A stretch of 64,000 bases of DNA, from positions 591,142 to 655,141 of the forward strand of contig NZ_JAFBDS010000001.1 of the NCBI RefSeq assembly GCF_016908375.1. The letters run 5' to 3'. Shown here one piece after another: positions 37,315 through 46,800 of this stretch. Within the stretch, counting starts at the first letter, position 1. Each line of letters starts with the position of its first letter. The notes beneath the pieces are model-generated. The model was not told the DNA's origin. It did no database searches and worked only from the letters and a program-made list of their open reading frames with translations. Made by a program: the position numbers and the translations under genes. The DNA is from Amphibacillus cookii (lineage in GTDB: Bacteria > Bacillota > Bacilli > Bacillales > Amphibacillaceae).

Positions 37315-39237
37315 ATGAATACAAGACAGCAATATCTATTGAAGGAACTGATCAGTGAACAAAAACCAATTACAGGTGATCAATTGGCTAAAATGATTCA
37401 AGTCACCTCTCGCACGATACGCAATGATCTGAAAGAAATTGACCGATTGTTGACAACTGAAGATGCGGGTGCATCAATTCACTCTGTTCGTGGACAAGGC
37501 TATCAACTTGATGTACATAACGAGGACAAGTTCAAATATTTTATTCGCACCGTTGTTGAGATAGATGAAACAGTCCCCGTGGAACCAGAAGATCGTGTGC
37601 AATATCTTGTTAAAAAATTTTTACTTAGTTCCGAATATTTAAAAATTGATCAATTAGCTGATGAATTGTTCGTTAGTCGATCGACACTTCAAAATGATTT
37701 GAAAGATGTGAAAGTTATTCTTGAGAAATATCAACTTCAGCTAGCTAAACGACCCAATTATGGATTGAAGTTAACTGGAAAAGAAAAGCAAATTCGTTAT
37801 GCGATTTCTGAACTGTTATTGAGGCGGACAACGGTGACAACCGATGAACCACATCAACAGGGCTGGTTATTACCTGCTGAACAAATGGAAGTTATTCATG
37901 CTATTGTATTAAAACGATTAAAGGCCGTCCAATTAAATTTATCTGACATCGCTTTAAATAATTTAGTTGTCCACATTGCGATTGCTTGTCGGAGGATTAG
38001 AAGTGAACAATATGTTGAGCTCGTTAATCAAGATGAGGCTGATATTCGTAATAAGAAAGAATATCAAGTCGCTCAATTGATTATCGAAGATATTGAAAAA
38101 GCTTTGGATATCACATTTCCAACTGTAGAAATCTCATACGTAGCGATGCACTTATTAGGTACAAAATTATTTTTGAATAAGAATGGAACAGATATGAGAA
38201 ATAGTTTTGACAAAGAAATTCTGCTCACTGTACAACAAATGGTCCAACGTGTGGAAGAACAAATGCAATTCGGCATTCTTGATGATCAGGAGCTCCATGC
38301 TGCCATCGCTATACATTTAAAACCAGCGATTCACCGCTATAAGCATCATATGAACATTCGTAATCCAATGCTTGAGGCGATTAAAGTCAATTATCCGATT
38401 GCATTTGAAGCGGGTGTGATTGCCAGTCAAGTGATAGAAGAGGCCTTTAAAATAGAAGTCGACGAGAATGAAATTGGTTATATTGCTTTACACTTTGGTG
38501 CTGCCATTGAACGGGCTAAGTTACAAACAAAACCAAAACGTTGTTTAATTGTTTGTACAACAGGTCTAGGCAGTTCTCAACTTTTATTATATAAAATGCG
38601 AGCTAAATTTGGGAATCAGCTCACTATTATTGGGGCAACTGAATTGCATAATTTGTCACAATATGACGAAGACACCATCGATTTTATTGTTAGTACCGTA
38701 CCACTCCCTGACACCATCCAAATACCGCATGTTGTTATTAGTACACTGCTCGGAGGTAGTGAATTAGCCAAAATTGAAGAAATGGTTGACTCAAATACGC
38801 ACTCCATCATTGATCGTTATTTAGATCAAGAGCTTGTTTATCTCAACTTGGATTTAAAAACACCGCAACAAGTGATTGAATTTCTAGGACAAGAATTAAT
38901 GAATAAGGGTTATGCCAAAGCGGGTATTATCGAATCAGTTATGGCTAGAGAAAAAGCAGCTTCAACAAGTTATGGTAACTTGGTTGCCATTCCACACCCC
39001 CTAGAAGCAAAATCGGATCGAACGTTTTGGACCTTAGCAACACTAGCCGAGCCAATTGATTGGCAAGGTCATCCCGTTCAATTTGTTTGCTTGTTGCATG
39101 TTGCAGACGAAAATAAAGAAGGTCTTGAACCGATGTATAAAAGTTTGATTCGATTTGTCGATGATCGTCATATTATTGAGGAAGTATTAGCAGTTAACGA
39201 TGTAAATAGTGTCATGAAAATCATTAAAAAGATGTAG
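37315..39237 (+). CDS. PRD-containing PTS-controlled transcriptional activator (LicR/ManR type)
   Basis: 640 residues. Domains in order: HTH (about 1-65), second HTH/Mga region (about 90-150), two PTS regulation domains (about 175-395, with conserved His in IHLKPAIHRYKHH and VHIAIACRR), an EIIB-like domain with Cys414 (IVCTTGLGSSQ) and a C-terminal EIIA-like domain with His561 (VAIPHPLE). Such proteins activate beta-glucoside operons and are switched by phosphorylation from HPr and the cognate EIIB. It lies just upstream of two cellobiose-type PTS operons whose promoters carry the shared motif. RBS GAGGGGAG. Confidence 0.93.
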   Translation: MNTRQQYLLKELISEQKPITGDQLAKMIQVTSRTIRNDLKEIDRLLTTEDAGASIHSVRGQGYQLDVHNEDKFKYFIRTVVEIDETVPVEPEDRVQYLVKKFLLSSEYLKIDQLADELFVSRSTLQNDLKDVKVILEKYQLQLAKRPNYGLKLTGKEKQIRYAISELLLRRTTVTTDEPHQQGWLLPAEQMEVIHAIVLKRLKAVQLNLSDIALNNLVVHIAIACRRIRSEQYVELVNQDEADIRNKKEYQVAQLIIEDIEKALDITFPTVEISYVAMHLLGTKLFLNKNGTDMRNSFDKEILLTVQQMVQRVEEQMQFGILDDQELHAAIAIHLKPAIHRYKHHMNIRNPMLEAIKVNYPIAFEAGVIASQVIEEAFKIEVDENEIGYIALHFGAAIERAKLQTKPKRCLIVCTTGLGSSQLLLYKMRAKFGNQLTIIGATELHNLSQYDEDTIDFIVSTVPLPDTIQIPHVVISTLLGGSELAKIEEMVDSNTHSIIDRYLDQELVYLNLDLKTPQQVIEFLGQELMNKGYAKAGIIESVMAREKAASTSYGNLVAIPHPLEAKSDRTFWTLATLAEPIDWQGHPVQFVCLLHVADENKEGLEPMYKSLIRFVDDRHIIEEVLAVNDVNSVMKIIKKM

Positions 39238-39351
39238 ATATCATTTAGCAAATGCCTATAGCTTTAGTGCTTGAAATAAAGTGCTGTCGCTATAGGTATT
39301 ACATTAAATTGATTAGTATAGAAGTCTACCATATTTAAAATATAGTTTTAA

Positions 39352-39365
39352 TGTAAGCGTTTTAT
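39352..39365. promoter_or_regulatory. upstream cre-like site of PTS operon 1
   Basis: TGTAAGCGTTTTAT resembles the cre consensus with two end mismatches. It is about 60 bases before the perfect cre at 39413. Confidence 0.5.
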
Positions 39366-39377
39366 TTCAACCTTATC

Positions 39378-39399
39378 TTTTTCCTTTGTAGCGGAAAAC
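39378..39399. promoter_or_regulatory. putative PRD-activator operator, PTS operon 1
   Basis: TTTTTCC-TTTGTAGC-GGAAAAC is an inverted repeat like those at 37221, 41575 and 41612, here with an 8-base spacer. The GGAAAA half ends a fixed distance (GG to cre, 20 bases) before the cre, the same as in operon 2. Confidence 0.6.
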
Positions 39400-39412
39400 T
39401 GTTCCCTTTAGT

Positions 39413-39426
39413 TGTAAGCGTTTACA
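39413..39426. promoter_or_regulatory. perfect cre site of PTS operon 1
   Basis: TGTAAGCGTTTACA matches TGWAANCGNTNWCA at every position. It overlaps the expected -35 area, upstream of a TATACAAT-like -10. Confidence 0.8.
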
Positions 39427-39484
39427 TTATACAATAAAATTAAGTTAAAGAGATAGAGGAGAAAAGAAAAGGAGGGATTTCTCG

Positions 39485-39808
39485 TTGGAGAATCAAGATA
39501 TTATTATGGGGATAATCATTCATGGAGGTAACGCAAGAAGTGACGCGATGCGAGCAATGGCTCTCGCAAAGAACGCGAAATTTAGCGAGGCAGAGCAATT
39601 GATGGAGCAAGTCAACGAGGAATTGAATAAGGCCCATCGGATTCAGACGGATTTGATTCAAGCAGAATCTAGAGGTGAAAGTACAGAGGTATCTCTTTTA
39701 ATGGTTCACGCACAAGATCATTTTATGAATGCGATGACTGTTAAAGATTTAGCATTAGAAATCATTAATTTAAATAAAAAAATATATCAACTTTTAGGAG
39801 GAAACTAA
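39485..39808 (+). CDS. PTS EIIA component, lactose/cellobiose family (copy 1)
   Basis: 107 residues. Helical EIIA with the phospho-accepting His75 in MVHAQDH and the metal-binding Asp78 of the trimer. It passes phosphate from HPr to EIIB. The start is a TTG at 39485, eight bases after AAAGGAGGG; the tandem copy uses TTG at the matching place, which supports the choice. First gene of an A-B-C operon; the EIIB gene starts two bases after its stop. Confidence 0.93.
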   Translation: MENQDIIMGIIIHGGNARSDAMRAMALAKNAKFSEAEQLMEQVNEELNKAHRIQTDLIQAESRGESTEVSLLMVHAQDHFMNAMTVKDLALEIINLNKKIYQLLGGN

Positions 39809-39809
39809 A

Positions 39810-40121
39810 ATGAAAAATATTTTATTAGTTTGTGCAGCTGGGATGTCAACAAGTATGTTGGTCAACAAGATGCAAAAAGCAGCTGAAGGAAAAGGTGAAG
39901 ATATTAACATTAATGCAACGTCAGGTGGTGACATTAAATCTTACATTGGTGATGCAGATGTCTTACTTTTGGGCCCACAAGTTTCCTATTTGAAAGATGA
40001 CTATACGAATCAATATGGGGGCGCAAATGGTATCCCTGTTGAAGTGATTAATAGTTTAGATTACGGCACAATGAATGGTGAAAAAGTGTTGAATTGGGCA
40101 CTTGAACTTATAGATCAATAA
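39810..40121 (+). CDS. PTS EIIB component, cellobiose type (copy 1)
   Basis: 103 residues. Active-site Cys8 in ILLVCAAGMSTSM, C-terminal TMNGEKVLNWAL. Receives phosphate from EIIA and gives it to the incoming sugar. Start after TTAGGAGG. Confidence 0.94.
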   Translation: MKNILLVCAAGMSTSMLVNKMQKAAEGKGEDININATSGGDIKSYIGDADVLLLGPQVSYLKDDYTNQYGGANGIPVEVINSLDYGTMNGEKVLNWALELIDQ

Positions 40122-40144
40122 ATGATAAAAGGAGGAAGTAAATT

Positions 40145-41410
40145 ATGGCTATCTCAGGTTTTCAACAAAAGCTACAGTCTGTTGCAGGTAAAATTAGTTC
40201 GAATAAGTATTTAAAAGCCGTTTCAGATGGTTTAATGTCAGCATTACCCGCACTTATTATTGGTGCCTTTTCAACATTATTAAGTGGGATGCAATTTGAA
40301 GCCTATCAAAATTTTATTACCAATACTGGACTTAAAGAATTATTAGAATTACCGGCTCAGTATACCACTGATATGGTAGCAGTCTATGCCGTCTTCTTTA
40401 TCGCCTTTCGTTTAGCAGGTGCATTTGATAAAGATGGTGCACCAGCAGGATTAATAGCACTTATGTCATTTTTTGTATTAACACCAACTGCGGTTATGGA
40501 AGATACATCCGTTTTACCGTTTCAATTTTTAGGTGCACAAGGTTTGTTTGTTGCGATTATCGTTGGTTTAATTAGTGCACGCTTGTATGTCTTTATTGTC
40601 AATAAGGGGATTACAATCAAAATGCCAGATGGTGTGCCACCGACGGTTGCCAAAACATTTACTGGTTTAGTACCAGGGATCTTAATTGTTGTTCTCTTTA
40701 CGATTGTCAGCTTTCTTTTCAGAATGACAGCATTTGAAAGTATGCACCAATTTGTCTATTCCTTTATTCAAACACCAATGCAAAATCTAGGTGGTGGTTT
40801 CTGGTCATTAATTGCGATGACATTAGTGATTCACATCCTTTGGTTACTTGGTATCCATGGTATGCTAGTTATTCTACCTATTTATTTAAGTATTTGGATG
40901 CCGTTAGGTGTGGAAAACTTAGATGCAATGGCAGCGGGTCAAGAGTTGCCGAATATTGTTAATACAGCATTTGCTCAACTGTTTATGTTACTAGGTGGAT
41001 CTGGTGCGACTCTAGGTTTAGCGATAATTATGACCTTTATGGCGAAAAGTAAGCGATATCGAATGTTAGGTAAGATTGCTTTACCGGGCTCGATATTTGG
41101 AATCAATGAACCACTGATCTTTGGTTTGCCAATCGTCTTAAACCCATATTTGGCGATTCCATTTGTACTAGCACCTTTAACTGCTGTCATTATTCCTTAC
41201 TTCTTAATGGCATCAGGGATGATTACGAAATTGGCAGGGGCACACTTGCCACTAGGTACACCAGCTTTCTTTAACGCTATTTTGCAAGGTGGTTTTGTTA
41301 TCCTCATCGTGCAAATTTTGATGATTGTTGTCACTGCGTTAGTTTACTATCCATTTTTCCGTGTGATTGATAAGCAAGCCCTTGCGGAAGAAAAAGCAGC
41401 AGAACAATAA
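40145..41410 (+). CDS. PTS EIIC component, cellobiose type (copy 1)
   Basis: 421-residue Lac-family permease. Around nine to ten membrane segments, with the conserved HILWLLGIHGMLVILPIYLS and FGINEPLIFGLPIVLNP motifs that form the sugar site. It translocates and phosphorylates a beta-glucoside such as cellobiose. By eye it differs from the copy at 42375 at about 14 positions plus the tail. RBS AAAGGAGGAAG. Confidence 0.94.
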   Translation: MAISGFQQKLQSVAGKISSNKYLKAVSDGLMSALPALIIGAFSTLLSGMQFEAYQNFITNTGLKELLELPAQYTTDMVAVYAVFFIAFRLAGAFDKDGAPAGLIALMSFFVLTPTAVMEDTSVLPFQFLGAQGLFVAIIVGLISARLYVFIVNKGITIKMPDGVPPTVAKTFTGLVPGILIVVLFTIVSFLFRMTAFESMHQFVYSFIQTPMQNLGGGFWSLIAMTLVIHILWLLGIHGMLVILPIYLSIWMPLGVENLDAMAAGQELPNIVNTAFAQLFMLLGGSGATLGLAIIMTFMAKSKRYRMLGKIALPGSIFGINEPLIFGLPIVLNPYLAIPFVLAPLTAVIIPYFLMASGMITKLAGAHLPLGTPAFFNAILQGGFVILIVQILMIVVTALVYYPFFRVIDKQALAEEKAAEQ

Positions 41411-41424
41411 GAATATTTTCTTAT

Positions 41425-41457
41425 AAGTAGGTTAGTCTATGACTAGCCTACTTTTTT
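41425..41457 (+). terminator. terminator of PTS operon 1
   Basis: AAGTAGGTTAGTC (41425-41437) pairs with GACTAGCCTACTT (41441-41453) with one wobble around a three-base loop, then TTTT. It makes operon 1 an independent unit. Confidence 0.88.
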
Positions 41458-41574
41458 GCTATGTTAGCAGATAAGAAGTATAGCGAATATAAACGTTTGG
41501 TTTAAATCAAATAATCTTTAGAGAGGGCTGTTAGCTTTAATTCATTTAATATTTCTAACTTTAACCTAACTTAC

Positions 41575-41593
41575 TTCCGCTAATAGTGGAAAA
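41575..41593. promoter_or_regulatory. putative PRD-activator operator 1, PTS operon 2
   Basis: TTCC-GCTAATAGT-GGAAAA, with the same half-sites and a 9-base spacer as at 37221. It lies 37 bases upstream of a second copy. Confidence 0.58.
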
Positions 41594-41611
41594 TGACTAA
41601 CTCTACCTCAC

Positions 41612-41630
41612 TTCCTCTTATAGTGGAAAA
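41612..41630. promoter_or_regulatory. putative PRD-activator operator 2, PTS operon 2
   Basis: TTCC-TCTTATAGT-GGAAAA. Its GG lies 20 bases before the cre at 41645, as in operon 1. Confidence 0.6.
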
Positions 41631-41644
41631 ACACTCGCTTTAGA

Positions 41645-41658
41645 TGAAAACGTTTTAA
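41645..41658. promoter_or_regulatory. cre site of PTS operon 2
   Basis: TGAAAACGTTTTAA matches the cre consensus with one mismatch (A for C near the end). Upstream of a TATAGTGTAAT -10 region. Confidence 0.68.
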
Positions 41659-41710
41659 TTGTATAGTGTAATTAAGATAGATAAACGAGCTAACAAGGGA
41701 GGATACGCAG

Positions 41711-42034
41711 TTGGAAAATCAAGAAGTGGTAATGGGGATAATCATACATGGAGGCAATGCTAGAAGTGCTGCAATGCGAGCAATGGCTGCTGCCAAAAAA
41801 GCAAATTTCGAAGAGGCTGAACAGTTAGTAGAAGAGGCAAATGAAGAGCTAAACAAAGCGCATCGGATTCAAACGGATTTAATTCAAGCAGAATCCAGAG
41901 GTGAAACTACAGAGATTTCACTGCTAATGGTTCATGCACAAGATCACTTAATGAATGCGATGACCGTTCGAGACTTAACATTAGAAATTATTGATTTAAA
42001 TAAAAAGATAAATGAAATTTCAGGAGGGAATTAA
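41711..42034 (+). CDS. PTS EIIA component, lactose/cellobiose family (copy 2)
   Basis: 107 residues, colinear with the protein at 39485, with the same MVHAQDH active site (His75). The TTG start follows GGGAGGA. First gene of the second A-B-C operon, evidently from a tandem duplication of about 2.2 kb. Confidence 0.93.
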   Translation: MENQEVVMGIIIHGGNARSAAMRAMAAAKKANFEEAEQLVEEANEELNKAHRIQTDLIQAESRGETTEISLLMVHAQDHLMNAMTVRDLTLEIIDLNKKINEISGGN

Positions 42035-42035
42035 A

Positions 42036-42344
42036 ATGAAAAACATTTTATTAGTATGTGCAGCAGGGATGTCAACAAGTATGTTAGTTAACAAAATGGA
42101 GAAAGCAGCAGAATCAAAAAATGAAGAAATTAAAATTGCGGCTACCTCAGGTGGAGATATTAAGACACATATCGAGGATGCAGATGTTTTACTTTTGGGT
42201 CCACAAGTGTCTTATTTAAAAGATGACTATACGAAACAATATGGGGGCGCAAATGGTATCCCTGTTGAAGTCATTAATAGTTTAGACTACGGCACAATGA
42301 ATGGTGAAAAAGTGCTCGATTGGGCGCTTGATTTAATAAATTAA
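42036..42344 (+). CDS. PTS EIIB component, cellobiose type (copy 2)
   Basis: 102 residues from ATG 42036 (AGGAGGG upstream). Cys8 in VCAAGMSTSM. Differs from copy 1 mostly in the surface region around residues 24-50 (SKNEEIKIAATSGG versus GKGEDININATSGG), which may tune EIIA or regulator contacts. Confidence 0.93.
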   Translation: MKNILLVCAAGMSTSMLVNKMEKAAESKNEEIKIAATSGGDIKTHIEDADVLLLGPQVSYLKDDYTKQYGGANGIPVEVINSLDYGTMNGEKVLDWALDLIN

Positions 42345-42374
42345 TCTATAACATAATTAAGGGGGAAATTTATT

Positions 42375-43643
42375 ATGGCTATTACAGGTTTTCAACAAAA
42401 GCTACAATCTGTTGCAGGTAAAATTAGCTCAAATCGTTATTTAAAAGCCATTTCAGACGGTTTGATGTCAGCGTTACCCGCACTTATTATTGGTGCCTTT
42501 TCAACATTATTAAGTGGGATGCAATTTGAAGCCTACCAAAATTTTATTACAAATACTGGCCTTAAAGAATTATTGGAATTACCGGCTCAGTATACCACCG
42601 ATATGGTAGCAGTCTATGCCGTCTTCTTTATCGCCTTTCGTTTAGCGGGTACATTTGATAAAGATGGCGCACCAGCTGGATTAATAGCACTTATGTCATT
42701 TTTTGTATTAACACCAACTGGGGTTATGGAAGATGCAACGGTTTTACCGTTTCAATTTTTAGGTGCGCAAGGTTTGTTTGTTGCAATTATTGTTGGTCTG
42801 ATTAGTGCACGCTTGTATGTCTTTATTGTCAATAAGGGGATTACAATCAAAATGCCAGATGGTGTGCCACCGACAGTTGCCAAAACGTTTACTGGTTTAG
42901 TTCCAGGTATTTTAATTGTTGTTCTCTTTACGATTGTTGCTTTTCTCTTCAGAATGACAGCATTTGAAAGTATGCACCAATTTGTTTATGCATTTATTCA
43001 AACACCAATGCAAAATCTAGGTGGAGGTTTCTGGTCATTAATTGCAATGACATTAGTAATTCACATCCTGTGGTTACTTGGAATTCACGGTATGCTTGTT
43101 ATCTTACCTATTTATTTAAGTATTTGGATGCCGTTAGGTGTGGAAAACTTAGATGCGATCGCAGCGGGTCAAGAGTTGCCGAATATTGTTAATACAGCAT
43201 TTGCTCAACTGTTTATGTTACTAGGTGGATCTGGTGCGACTCTAGGTTTAGCGATAATTATGACCTTTATGGCAAAAAGTAAGCGATATCGAACATTGGG
43301 TAAGATTTCGTTACCTGGTACCATTTTCGGAATTAATGAACCACTGATCTTTGGTTTGCCAATCGTCTTAAACCCATATTTGGCGATTCCATTTGTACTA
43401 GCACCTTTAACTGCTGTCATTATTCCTTACTTCTTAATGGCATCAGGAATGATTACGAAATTGGCAGGGGCACACTTGCCACTAGGTACACCAGCTTTCT
43501 TTAACGCTATTTTGCAAGGTGGTTTTGTTATCCTCATCGTGCAAATTTTGATGATTGTTGTCACAGCTTTAATATACTATCCGTTCTTCCGTGTGATCGA
43601 TAAGCAAGCATATGCTGACGAACAAGAAGCTGCTAAACAATAA
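42375..43643 (+). CDS. PTS EIIC component, cellobiose type (copy 2)
   Basis: 422 residues. The same permease motifs as copy 1 (LWLLGIHGMLVILPIYLS, GINEPLIFGLP). Long stretches are identical at DNA level to copy 1 (for example about 110 bases around 43160-43270), while other blocks differ. The tail (YADEQEAAKQ) is distinct. RBS AAGGGGGAA. Confidence 0.94.
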   Translation: MAITGFQQKLQSVAGKISSNRYLKAISDGLMSALPALIIGAFSTLLSGMQFEAYQNFITNTGLKELLELPAQYTTDMVAVYAVFFIAFRLAGTFDKDGAPAGLIALMSFFVLTPTGVMEDATVLPFQFLGAQGLFVAIIVGLISARLYVFIVNKGITIKMPDGVPPTVAKTFTGLVPGILIVVLFTIVAFLFRMTAFESMHQFVYAFIQTPMQNLGGGFWSLIAMTLVIHILWLLGIHGMLVILPIYLSIWMPLGVENLDAIAAGQELPNIVNTAFAQLFMLLGGSGATLGLAIIMTFMAKSKRYRTLGKISLPGTIFGINEPLIFGLPIVLNPYLAIPFVLAPLTAVIIPYFLMASGMITKLAGAHLPLGTPAFFNAILQGGFVILIVQILMIVVTALIYYPFFRVIDKQAYADEQEAAKQ

Positions 43644-43682
43644 ATTTAACGCAATTATTAGCGAAAAGTAAATACAGTAAGC

Positions 43683-43724
43683 AAAACCGAATGATATTAT
43701 TTTATAAAAATCATTCGGTTTTGT
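43683..43724 (+). terminator. terminator of PTS operon 2
   Basis: AAAACCGAATGAT (43683-43695) pairs perfectly with ATCATTCGGTTTT (43710-43722). The stem ends in T residues. The GH1 gene downstream must have its own promoter. Confidence 0.85.
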
Positions 43725-43822
43725 GCAATATTATACTTATGAGGATAGAGCTTTGTATGAAACCTATTTAGATCTATCATCACTGTCCATGAGTACCTTT
43801 TTAGGTAAATATATTAAAGTTA

Positions 43823-43846
43823 TTAAATGTAACATGTTACATTTAA
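43823..43846. promoter_or_regulatory. perfect 24-bp palindrome upstream of the GH1 gene
   Basis: TTAAATGTAAC and its exact complement GTTACATTTAA flank a central AT, so the whole 24 bases are self-complementary. Located about 95 bases before the 6-phospho-beta-glucosidase start, in an otherwise AT-rich spacer. It looks like an operator for a dimeric repressor (GntR or TetR type), but no regulator gene lies next to it. Confidence 0.55.
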
Positions 43847-43928
43847 TTGTGACAACAATTTCATTTGTTATCCTTTTCATTAGTAAACAAGTTACCTATA
43901 CTAAAAATAGAGAAGATAAATTACTTAG

Positions 43929-45362
<1,434 letters not shown>

Positions 45363-45370
45363 TAGACAGG

Positions 45371-45404
45371 AAAACATGCTAAGGCTCACTTAGCATGTTT
45401 TTTA
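45371..45404 (+). terminator. terminator of the GH1 gene
   Basis: AAAACATGCTAA (45371-45382) pairs with TTAGCATGTTTT (45390-45401), with a 7-base loop and further T residues. Confidence 0.9.
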
Positions 45405-45455
45405 TGATTGAGGTAAAGGTGTAAGAGAGAAAAAAATCAGAAGGGAGCGGTTAAA

Positions 45456-45551
45456 ATGCCAATAGGACCAACTAATAGGAGCTATATGCGTGATAAAATA
45501 CCAAACTGGCTAAAACAAAACGCACGTTATCTATGGCTTTCTCTATTTTGA
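45456..45551 (+). CDS. 31-residue open frame ending inside a repeat
   Basis: ATG 45456 follows a good AAGGGAGCGG site and encodes MPIGPTNRSYMRDK and then a hydrophobic, Trp-containing segment. The stop codon lies within the dispersed repeat copy that begins at 45541, so the 3' end was probably cut by the insertion. No family recognised; it may be the fossil start of a longer protein. Confidence 0.3.
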   Translation: MPIGPTNRSYMRDKIPNWLKQNARYLWLSLF

Positions 45552-45585
45552 AGTGGATGTTTTACGGACGGTTATCTGTGATAAA
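45541..45585 (-). repeat. partial two-hairpin repeat, inverted
   Basis: The plus strand reads CTCTATTTTGAAGTGGATG then TTTTACGGACGGTTATCTGT and GATAAA, the complement of the family's left hairpin arm. The remaining element is absent. Confidence 0.75.
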
Positions 45586-45728
45586 GCTTTTCCCTATTGC
45601 TAACATGCTACCGGCGCTATTAATTATTATGCCAATCTCCTACTTTTGGACATTATTTTTCTAAATCAGTTATAATGAATGTTGTAACTGATGTTTAAAA
45701 GATATCTCATGACGAAGGGAAAAATTAA

Positions 45729-46376
45729 ATGAACAAAATACAAGCTAAACTATTTATGATGTTAATCGGTAATCTCTTATTAGGCTTAGCGGTAGGGATA
45801 TTCATTATAGCTGAGCTAGGTACAGATCCGTTTGCTACGATGAATTTGGGGATTAGTGCAACACTCGGTCTTTCATTAGGTTTTTACCAGCTGTTGTTTA
45901 ATGCTCTATTGTTTATTATTATTATTGTCTATGGTAGACATTTAATTGGATTGGGAACGATTGTAAATATGGTTGCTATTGGCTTTATTGCTGATTTTAT
46001 CGTATACAGTTATAACCAATTAAATGTTGGTCAACCGTCTATCACCGTCAAGTTGCTTTTACTTTTGATAGGGATCATGATCGCAAGCTTTGGTTTATCC
46101 CTCTATATAACTGCTCAATTAGGGGTGGCGCCCTATGATGCACTACCATTGATCATTATGAAAATGTTAAATGAAAGTATTTCTTTTACAAAAGCAAGAT
46201 TAGCGGTTGATATATTAGCTGTAGTTATCGGTTCTCTTTTTGGTGCGGTTGTTGGCGTGGGTACATTATTGATTGCCGTATCATTAGGCCCAATGGTGAC
46301 CTTTTACAATAAATGCATTTCCGAGCCGTTTTTACAGAGATATGATGTTTTAGTAGCTAAAAACAAATCAATATAA
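45729..46376 (+). CDS. YczE/YitT-like integral membrane protein
   Basis: 215 residues, about five membrane segments in two similar halves. Both halves have the pattern AELGTDPFATMNLGIS and TAQLGVAPYDALPLII, which is typical of the YczE/YyaS family. Function unknown in general; in B. subtilis YczE affects surfactin synthesis. Monocistronic. RBS AAGGGAAAA. Preceded by a partial repeat. Confidence 0.85.
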   Translation: MNKIQAKLFMMLIGNLLLGLAVGIFIIAELGTDPFATMNLGISATLGLSLGFYQLLFNALLFIIIIVYGRHLIGLGTIVNMVAIGFIADFIVYSYNQLNVGQPSITVKLLLLLIGIMIASFGLSLYITAQLGVAPYDALPLIIMKMLNESISFTKARLAVDILAVVIGSLFGAVVGVGTLLIAVSLGPMVTFYNKCISEPFLQRYDVLVAKNKSI

Positions 46377-46383
46377 ATCTAGA

Positions 46384-46500
46384 GTTGATAGCTTTTATAT
46401 TGACGCATATACGGTTCCCAATCAGGAATTTTTAACATTTGTTGATGAGACGGGATACCAAACGGATGCTGAAAAGTAGGCTGGTCATTTAAATAAATTA
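46384..46500 (+). pseudogene. fragment of a formylglycine-generating-enzyme-like domain
   Basis: One frame reads YIDAYTVPNQEFLTFVDETG followed by YQTDAEK, a TAG stop and AGHLN. The order (D-x-Y-x-V-x-N-x-x-F-x-x-F-V-x-x-TGY-x-T-x-AE) is the N-terminal signature of FGE-sulfatase/SUMF1 domains. There is no start codon or ribosome site and the frame breaks at once, so it is a relic. No sulfatase gene is present nearby. Confidence 0.5.
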
Positions 46501-46566
46501 TGTGGAATTAAGCAGTGAATGGATTTCAAGTATCACAGAAAATAGTGCAAGATTGAAAGCTACTTT

Positions 46567-46621
46567 TATTTATTACAGCTAACCATCCAGTAAAACGCCT
46601 ACTAATTAAAGGTTTATTTTA
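46567..46621 (+). repeat. short (internally deleted) form of the two-hairpin repeat
   Basis: TTTATTACAGCTAACCATCC, then AGTAAAACGCCTACTAATTA and AAGGTTTATTTTAT. The left end is joined directly to the right end at the CGCCTAC/CGCCCAC segment that occurs once in each hairpin. The same short form is at 49688. Confidence 0.7.
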
Positions 46622-46624
46622 TGA

Positions 46625-46774
46625 TTATTTTCCATAATAATCCTGAATATTTCTTTGTTATTTGGAATCGCTGTCAAAACTGATGACTATGTTTGGCGAA
46701 TATTAGTTTGTAGTGTGTCGACAGTGAATTCACTTTGGTTTGCTAAAGGTGAGCGTGTAACCAAAAAAATCTAG
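46625..46774 (+). pseudogene. possible 3' remnant of a small membrane-protein gene
   Basis: An open frame without start gives a hydrophobic stretch (ILNISLLFGIAVKTDDYVWR) and then ILVCSVSTVNSLWFAKGERV before a TAG stop. It begins where the short repeat ends. It could be the tail of a truncated two-segment membrane protein. Not assigned to a family. Confidence 0.3.
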
Positions 46775-46800
46775 GCAATTTTAATGTTGCTATTATAGAG

